64,000 bases of DNA from contig DAIOCN010000013.1 in the NCBI GenBank assembly GCA_036747295.1, forward strand, positions 1-64,000, given 5' to 3'. How positions within the stretch are numbered: the first letter of the stretch is position 1; each line of letters begins with the position of its first letter. The position numbers and the translations under genes were made by a program. Origin of the DNA: UBA4736 sp002404015 (GTDB taxonomy: Bacteria > Chloroflexota > Dormibacteria > Dormibacterales > Dormibacteraceae). The notes under the pieces are model-generated. The model saw only the letters and a list, made by a program, of their open reading frames with translations, ran no database searches and was not told the origin of the DNA. Shown here piece after piece: positions 59,235 through 64,000 of the stretch.

Positions 59235-59855
59235 TCAGAAGCGCTTGCCGCGGACCTTGTCGATAGAGAACTTGGCCGTGTCCGCGATCAGCATCACCGC
59301 CATCACGCCGGCCTCCAGAGGGTCGCTCACCACGACGTCGACGGCGTCCACCAGCGAGCCGGCCATGCTCGTGCAGAGGACGATGATCCCAGCCTCCCTG
59401 ATCTCCCGTGCGGCCACTGTGATGTCGCCGCCCATCAGCGCCCCGGCCAGCACCAGCACACGGGCCCGGTGCAGGCGGCTGACGGCGCGGACCGCCGCGG
59501 CCAGCTGCTCCTCGCCGACCAGGGCGATGGTGTCGACGGAGATGCGTTCGCCGCGGATGTTGTGCCGGTCGGCCTCGGAGATGGCGCCCTGGGCGACCAT
59601 GCCCACCTGCGCGCCGCCGCCGATCACGATCACGCGCTTGCCGAAGATCTGCTGGAAGGAGGGAACGCGCAGGACCGACGTGACCGGGTCCAGCGCCTCC
59701 AGCTCCGCCACCAGCGCGTCGGCGTCAGGCGCGCCCTCCAGCTCGAGCTGGGTCTCGCCGACCCCGCTGGTCGCCACGTAGGAGATGTTGGCCCCGTGGC
59801 GGTAGATCACCTCTGACAGCCGGTACAGAACGCCCGGCTCGTCGCGGCTGATCAC
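59235..59855 (-). CDS. ACT-domain protein with DUF5612-like domain
   Basis: Protein of 206 residues (GTG 59855) or about 215. The N-terminus is an ACT domain (ISRDEPGVLYRLSEVIYRHGANISYVATSG), a ligand-binding module for amino acids; the rest has a Rossmann-like DUF5612 part (GKRVIVIGGGAQVGMVAQGAISEADRHNIRGERISVDTI). The first ACT strand (GPFALLV) is encoded upstream of GTG 59855 in the same frame, where the only candidate start is ATT 59882, overlapping the E2 stop. It closes the 2-oxoacid dehydrogenase operon, so it may sense branched-chain amino acids. Confidence 0.78.
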   Translation of the reverse strand: MISRDEPGVLYRLSEVIYRHGANISYVATSGVGETQLELEGAPDADALVAELEALDPVTSVLRVPSFQQIFGKRVIVIGGGAQVGMVAQGAISEADRHNIRGERISVDTIALVGEEQLAAAVRAVSRLHRARVLVLAGALMGGDITVAAREIREAGIIVLCTSMAGSLVDAVDVVVSDPLEAGVMAVMLIADTAKFSIDKVRGKRF

Positions 59856-59877
59856 CAGCAGGGCAAATGGGCCGCCG

Positions 59878-61293
59878 CTAATAGATCGGGGTCTCCGCGA
59901 CGATCGCCTCCAGCCCTTTCCGGCAGCTGGTCAGGTATCGGGCCGCCGAGAGCCCGTCCAGGACCCGGTGGTCGAAGCTGAAGCAGAGGTACATCATCGG
60001 CTTGATCCCCACCATGCCCTGGACCGCCATGGGCCGCTCCACGATTGCCTCCATCGTCAGGATGCCGGCCTGCCCGGGGTTGATCACGGAGTAGCTGAAG
60101 AGGGTGCCGAAGGTGCCCGAGTTGTTGACGGTGAAGGTGCCGCCCTGGAGGTCGTCGGCCTTCAGCTGCTTGGCCCGAGCTCGCGTCGCCAGGTCGTTGA
60201 CGGCGCGCGCGAGCCCGGCCATCGACAGCCCGTCGGCGCGCTGGATAACCGGCACGAGGAGCGTGTCCTCGAAGCCCACCGAGACGCCGAGGTTGATGTC
60301 GCGATGGATGATGATCTCGGTCTCGTTGAAGGTCGCGTTGACCTCTGGGTGCTCGCGCAGAGAGGCGATCGCGGCCCCGATCACGTAGGGCAGGTAGGTC
60401 AGCGAGAAGCCCTCCTGCTGCTGGAACTTCCCCTTGTTCGTGGCCCGGTTGGCCACCACGCCGCTCATGTCGACCTCCTGGGTCTGCCAGGCGTGGGGGA
60501 TCGTGGTCTTCGAGCGGACCATGTTCTCCGCGATCAGCTTGCGGATCCGCGTGAGAGGGACCGTCTCATCGCCTGCCCCCGGCTGCGCGGCGGGTTGGGC
60601 GGCGGCCGGGCCCGCCGGCGTGGCCGCCGCGGCGGCCGGCTGCGCCTCGGCCGGCCGGGCGCCGCGAGACTCCACGAACTGGCGCACGTCCTTCTTGGTG
60701 ACGCGCCCGCCGAGACCCGTGCCCTTCACCTGGGAGAGGTCGACCTTCTCCTCCTCCGCCAGCAGGATCACGCCCGGCGAGTAGCGGTGCTCGCCGCCCT
60801 CCTGCTCCGGGGGGCGGGGCGGGCTCGGCGGCTCCTCCGTCGCCGGCGCGGCCGGTGCCGGCTGCGGCTCCGCGTCGGCCTTCTCCGCCTGCTCCTCGGA
60901 GGGCATCGCGTCTCCGGCGCCCGCCGGCGCTTCGACCGGCTTGGCTTCCTCGGCTTCGGCTTCCTCCGGCTTGGCTTCGTCTGCCTTGGCCTCCTCGGCT
61001 TTGGCTTCCTCCGGCTTGGCCTCCTCGGCCTTGGCGGGCGCGGCGCCGTCGCCATCGACCTCCACCACCGCGATCTCGGCGCCCGCCTGGACCGTCTCGC
61101 CCTCCTTGGCGATGATCTCTTTCAAGACGCCCGTGACCGGGGCCGGGACCTCGGCGCTCACCTTGTCGGTGTCCACTTCCAGCATCGGCTCGAACTCGAC
61201 CACCTTGTCGCCCGGCTTGACCAGCCACTTGGAGATCGTTCCCTCGTGGACGGACTCGCCCAACTGCGGCATCGTGACGCGCGTCTCAGCCAT
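59878..61293 (-). CDS. 2-oxoacid dehydrogenase E2 (dihydrolipoamide acyltransferase)
   Basis: 471-residue E2 core subunit. Lipoyl domain (1-78) with the lipoylated lysine in EVDTDKVSAEV; a long Ala/Glu/Lys linker (about 85-165) made of repeated EEAKPEEAKA units; peripheral-subunit-binding domain (YSPGVILLAEEEKVDLSQVKGTGLGGRVTKKDV, about 168-203); and a catalytic domain ending SFDHRVLDGLSAARYL with the active histidine. The linker is unusually charged compared with the Ala/Pro linkers of most E2 proteins. Order E3-E1-E2 suggests a branched-chain 2-oxoacid dehydrogenase; pyruvate is less likely. Confidence 0.93.
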   Translation of the reverse strand: MAETRVTMPQLGESVHEGTISKWLVKPGDKVVEFEPMLEVDTDKVSAEVPAPVTGVLKEIIAKEGETVQAGAEIAVVEVDGDGAAPAKAEEAKPEEAKAEEAKADEAKPEEAEAEEAKPVEAPAGAGDAMPSEEQAEKADAEPQPAPAAPATEEPPSPPRPPEQEGGEHRYSPGVILLAEEEKVDLSQVKGTGLGGRVTKKDVRQFVESRGARPAEAQPAAAAATPAGPAAAQPAAQPGAGDETVPLTRIRKLIAENMVRSKTTIPHAWQTQEVDMSGVVANRATNKGKFQQQEGFSLTYLPYVIGAAIASLREHPEVNATFNETEIIIHRDINLGVSVGFEDTLLVPVIQRADGLSMAGLARAVNDLATRARAKQLKADDLQGGTFTVNNSGTFGTLFSYSVINPGQAGILTMEAIVERPMAVQGMVGIKPMMYLCFSFDHRVLDGLSAARYLTSCRKGLEAIVAETPIY

Positions 61294-61336
61294 CAGTCGG
61301 GGTCCCCGGAAAATCGCCAGAGCTTTTGGGTTGACA

Positions 61337-63406
61337 TCAGTAAGCCGCCAGCTCCTGCAGAGCCTTCGTCACCTTGTCGGGGTTGGGCATGAAGAAGTCC
61401 TCCATGGGCAGCGCGTAGGGCATCGCCGGCACGTCCAGCCCGCCTAAGCGCTTGACCGGCGCGTCCAGCCAGCGCCAGGCCTCGTCGGCGATGATGGCCG
61501 CCACCTCGGAGCCGACCGAGACGCTGAAGTTGTCCTCGTAGAGGACCAGGCATTTGCCCGTCTTGCGGGCCGACGCCAGGATCGCCTCTTTGTCCAGCGG
61601 GTACACGGTTCGCAGGTCCACGATCTCGACGCTGGTGCCCTCCTTCTCCAGGTTGCCGGCCGCCTCCATCGCGTAGTGAACCATCAGTCCGTAGGCGAAG
61701 ACGCTGAGGTCCTCGCCCTCGCGCGCGATCCGGGCCTTCTCGAGCGGGATCAGGTACTCGCCCTTGGGCACCACCTCCTTGAACATCCGGTAGAGCCGCT
61801 TGTGCTCGAAGAACAGCACCGGGTCAGGGTCGCGCATGGCGGCGAGCAGGAGTCCCTTCGCCTCGTAGGGGCCGGAGGGGATGACGATCTTCAGACCGGG
61901 GGTCGCGAAGCGGGCCTCGATGCTCTGGGAGTGATAGAGCGCGCCGTGGACGTGGCCGCCCATCGGCGCCCGCACCACGATCGGCACGCCCCAGCCACCG
62001 TCGGATCGGTAGCGGAACTTGGCGATCTCGTTCGTGATCTGGTTGAAGGCCATGTGGGCGAAGTCGGTGAACTGCATCTCCGCCACGGGCCGCTTGCCGG
62101 CCAGGGACAGGCCAAGGGCGATTCCCGCGATCGACGACTCGGCGATCGGGGTGTCGATGACGCGCTCTTCGCCGAACCGCTTCCAGAGCCCGTCGGTGAC
62201 CAGGAAAACGCCGCCCTTGGGACCCACGTCCTCGCCCAGCACCATGACGCGCTCGTCCCGGTCCATCTCTTCGGTCAGGGCTTCGCGCAGCGCCTGCACC
62301 ATGTTCATCTCCTCGACCTCGCCTCCCTCGGGCGGGTCGATGGCTCCCGGCACGTCCTTGCTGTAGACGTTGGTCAGCGCGTTCTCGGGCGGCGCGTCGG
62401 GCGAGTCGAGGCCCTCGCGGGTGGCCTTTGTGACCTCTTCCTTGACCGCCTCTTCGTACTCCTCGACCTGCTTCGCGGTGAGGATGGCCTCGTCCAGCAG
62501 CTTCTGCCGGAACTTCGCCAGGCAGTCGTTCTTGGCCAGGTCCTCGAGCTCCTCCTGGCTCCGGTAGCGACGCTGGTCGTCCTCTGACGAGTGCGCGCCC
62601 AGGCGGTCCACGATGCACTCGATCAGCGTCGGCCCCTGGCCTGAGCGGGCCCGGGCCACCGCCTGCTTGGAGACGTGGTAGCAGGTCACGGGATCGCGGC
62701 CGTCCACGGTCACGCCGGGGAAGCCGTAGCCGGCCGCCCGCTGCGCCCCGTGCTCGAGCGCGTACTCCTTGCGGAACGGGGTCGAGATCGCAAAGCCGTT
62801 GTTCTGCATCACGAAGATCTCGGGCAGCTCGTAGATGGCCGCGAAGTTGAACGCCTCGTGGGCGTCGCCCTCGGCGCCGGCACCCTCGCCGTAGCACGTC
62901 ATCACGACCTTGTCGGTGCCGTCCATCTTGAGCGCGAACGCCGCCCCCGCCGCGTGCACCATCTGGGTAGCCAGCGGCGAGCCGCCCGAGATGATGTTGA
63001 GGCGAGTGTCGGAGAAGTGCCCCGGCGTCTGCTTGCCGCCCGAGGCGGGGTCGGCCGGCTTGGCGAGGACCGAGAGCATCAGGTCCAGCGGCGCCAGCCC
63101 CATCCGGAAGCAGAGGACGATGTCGCGGTAGTAGGGCGAGATCCAGTCGTACTTGGGCTTGAGCGGCCAGGCCACCCCGATCTGGGCGGCCTCGTGGCCC
63201 GCGCAGGAGATGATGAATGGCGCCCGCCCCTGGCGGTTCAGGACCTGGCAGCGGTAGTCGATCTGGCGGCCCAGGAGCATGAAGCGGAACCACTCGCGCA
63301 GGGTCTTCTCGTCGATGTCGGTGTCGCGCCAGTCCACCGGGTCCTGGAAATGCCAGTCGGCGACGAACTGCTTCTCCTCTTTCTTCTTGTCCTTGGTCTT
63401 TGCCAT
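61337..63406 (-). CDS. 2-oxoacid dehydrogenase E1, alpha and beta fused
   Basis: 689-residue thiamine-diphosphate enzyme in which E1 alpha and beta are one chain. Alpha part (about 1-340): GRQIDYRCQVLNRQGRAPFIISCAGHEAAQIG and the ThDP motif GEGAGAEGDAHEAFNFAAIYELPEIFVMQNN. Beta part (about 365-689): VMVLGEDVGPKGGVFLVTDGL with the ThDP glutamate, APMGGHVHGALYHSQSIEARF and EIVDLRTVYPLDKEAIL. Fused E1 proteins occur in some branched-chain and 2-oxoglutarate-type complexes. A basic Lys-rich N-terminus (AKTKDKKKEEK) precedes it. It starts 12 nt after the E3 gene. Confidence 0.93.
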   Translation of the reverse strand: MAKTKDKKKEEKQFVADWHFQDPVDWRDTDIDEKTLREWFRFMLLGRQIDYRCQVLNRQGRAPFIISCAGHEAAQIGVAWPLKPKYDWISPYYRDIVLCFRMGLAPLDLMLSVLAKPADPASGGKQTPGHFSDTRLNIISGGSPLATQMVHAAGAAFALKMDGTDKVVMTCYGEGAGAEGDAHEAFNFAAIYELPEIFVMQNNGFAISTPFRKEYALEHGAQRAAGYGFPGVTVDGRDPVTCYHVSKQAVARARSGQGPTLIECIVDRLGAHSSEDDQRRYRSQEELEDLAKNDCLAKFRQKLLDEAILTAKQVEEYEEAVKEEVTKATREGLDSPDAPPENALTNVYSKDVPGAIDPPEGGEVEEMNMVQALREALTEEMDRDERVMVLGEDVGPKGGVFLVTDGLWKRFGEERVIDTPIAESSIAGIALGLSLAGKRPVAEMQFTDFAHMAFNQITNEIAKFRYRSDGGWGVPIVVRAPMGGHVHGALYHSQSIEARFATPGLKIVIPSGPYEAKGLLLAAMRDPDPVLFFEHKRLYRMFKEVVPKGEYLIPLEKARIAREGEDLSVFAYGLMVHYAMEAAGNLEKEGTSVEIVDLRTVYPLDKEAILASARKTGKCLVLYEDNFSVSVGSEVAAIIADEAWRWLDAPVKRLGGLDVPAMPYALPMEDFFMPNPDKVTKALQELAAY

Positions 63407-63418
63407 CGTCCTCTCGAC

Positions 63419-64000
63419 CTAAATATTGAGGGCCGCGCCGTCCACAGCGAGCCCCGCCTCCCCGATCGCCTCGCTCAGCGTCGGGTGGGGGTGGATGTTG
63501 CGGCCGACCTCCCAGGCGTCGCCCTGGAAGAGCCGGGCCAGCGCCGGCTCGGCGATCAGCTCCGTCGCCTGCACGCCGACCACGTGGGCGCCCAGCAGCT
63601 GCCCGGTCTTGGCGTCGGAGACCAGCTTCGCGAAGCCGCCGGTTTCGCCGTGGATGATGGCGCGCGCGTTGGCCAGGAAGGGGAACTTGCCCGTCTTCAC
63701 CTCGAGTCCGCGCTCGCGGGCCTGCGCTTCGGTCAGCCCGACCGACGCGATCTCCGGGGTCGAGTAGGTGCAGCGGGTGACGAGGTCCTGCTCCATTGGG
63801 TTGATGCGCTTGCCGGCGATGTCCTCAGCCGCGATGACGCCCTCGTGCGCGGCCGCGTGGGCGAGCAGGAAGCCGCCTACGACGTCGCCGATCGCCCACA
63901 CACCCTTCGCGCTGGTCCGCAGCCACTCGTCCACCTTGACGAAGCCGCGCTGGTCCACCTCGACCCCGGCCTTCTCGAGCCCGATCCCCTTGGAGTTCGG
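63419..64000 (-). CDS. lpdA: Dihydrolipoyl dehydrogenase (E3), C-terminal part, cut by window edge
   Basis: The last 193 residues of an E3 flavoprotein; the gene continues past 64000. Visible parts are GVWAIGDVVGGFLLAHAAAHEG (second FAD motif), YSTPEIASVGLTEAQARERG and the dimerisation domain ending HPHPTLSEAIGEAG, where the first-listed histidine region supplies the catalytic base. The disulfide site and N-terminal FAD fold are outside the window. E3 reoxidises lipoyl groups on E2 with NAD+. First gene seen of the E3-E1-E2-ACT operon. Confidence 0.93.
   Translation of the reverse strand, partial: PNSKGIGLEKAGVEVDQRGFVKVDEWLRTSAKGVWAIGDVVGGFLLAHAAAHEGVIAAEDIAGKRINPMEQDLVTRCTYSTPEIASVGLTEAQARERGLEVKTGKFPFLANARAIIHGETGGFAKLVSDAKTGQLLGAHVVGVQATELIAEPALARLFQGDAWEVGRNIHPHPTLSEAIGEAGLAVDGAALNI

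Noticed and set aside
59208..59816. 202-codon plus-strand frame over the ACT gene
   Set aside because: Shadow of a minus-strand gene with recognisable ACT and DUF5612 features.

Overview
The window is a GC-rich (strong third-position G/C), gene-dense stretch of a bacterial chromosome. No rRNA, tRNA, CRISPR, integrase or transposase is visible. The gene content suggests a terrestrial, monoderm-like lineage: a LytR-CpsA-Psr protein, a class A penicillin-binding protein, trehalose synthesis, a Ski2-like helicase, a DUF2342 metalloprotease, GTG/TTG starts, ATGA-type overlaps and many start codons 6-9 nt after a -10 box. It could be Actinomycetota, Chloroflexota or a candidate phylum such as Dormibacterota. 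This placement is inference and no marker gene settles it.

Layout. 0.2-2.0 kb: two-component system with codon use unlike its neighbours. 2.3-7.4 kb: Asp-box propeller protein plus MoaD/ThiS-like protein, a cupin remnant, a DinB-SnoaL fusion, DUF3224, NAD pyrophosphatase and a Gfo/Idh oxidoreductase. 7.6-10.8 kb: GlsB-like membrane protein, MetE-like methyltransferase, L-2-hydroxyglutarate oxidase and a Maf protein without a usable start. 10.8-16.4 kb: NCS1 permease divergent from a CodA-like deaminase / MBL hydrolase / TtuC-like dehydrogenase / esterase operon, which looks like a nitrogen-heterocycle uptake and breakdown unit. 16.5-18.5 kb: LCP protein plus beta-propeller. 18.6-20.9 kb: acyl-CoA carboxylase beta and enoyl-CoA hydratase. 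20.9-27.2 kb: MntP, CPBP protease, OtsA/OtsB and a class A PBP. 27.6-29.8 kb: MerR regulator, two zinc-ribbon proteins and a metalloprotease. 29.9-36.3 kb: SDRs, helicase, CoA-transferase and DUF503.

36.4-45.1 kb: complete oligopeptide ABC transporter (Tat lipoprotein, two permeases, two ATPases) followed by two tandem M20 peptidases, so imported peptides are probably hydrolysed by neighbours. 45.1-47.0 kb: pyrE and a dihydroorotase/allantoinase. 47-58.5 kb: a beta-lactamase-fold protein, MBL hydrolase, ParA with a small partner, CvpA-like and MFS membrane proteins, a ureohydrolase, an FAD oxidoreductase, SDRs, ThpR and GlcG-like proteins. 59.2-64 kb (minus): branched-chain 2-oxoacid dehydrogenase operon E3 - fused E1 alpha/beta - E2, then an ACT-domain protein. 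With the carboxylase and hydratase this fits amino-acid and peptide catabolism.

The most unusual signals are not genes. (1) A family of about 110-nt paired-hairpin repeats (six copies: 18.5, 27.3 and 27.4, 29.9, 58.7 and 58.9 kb) keeps two stems by compensatory changes. Four copies sit between convergent genes. (2) A second repeat family flanks two of those copies in a 730-nt gene-free block. (3) A recurrent promoter layout places TANNNT 6-9 nt before the start codon. It includes five divergent gene pairs whose start codons are only 17-31 nt apart and share overlapping -10 boxes, which predicts leaderless mRNAs.
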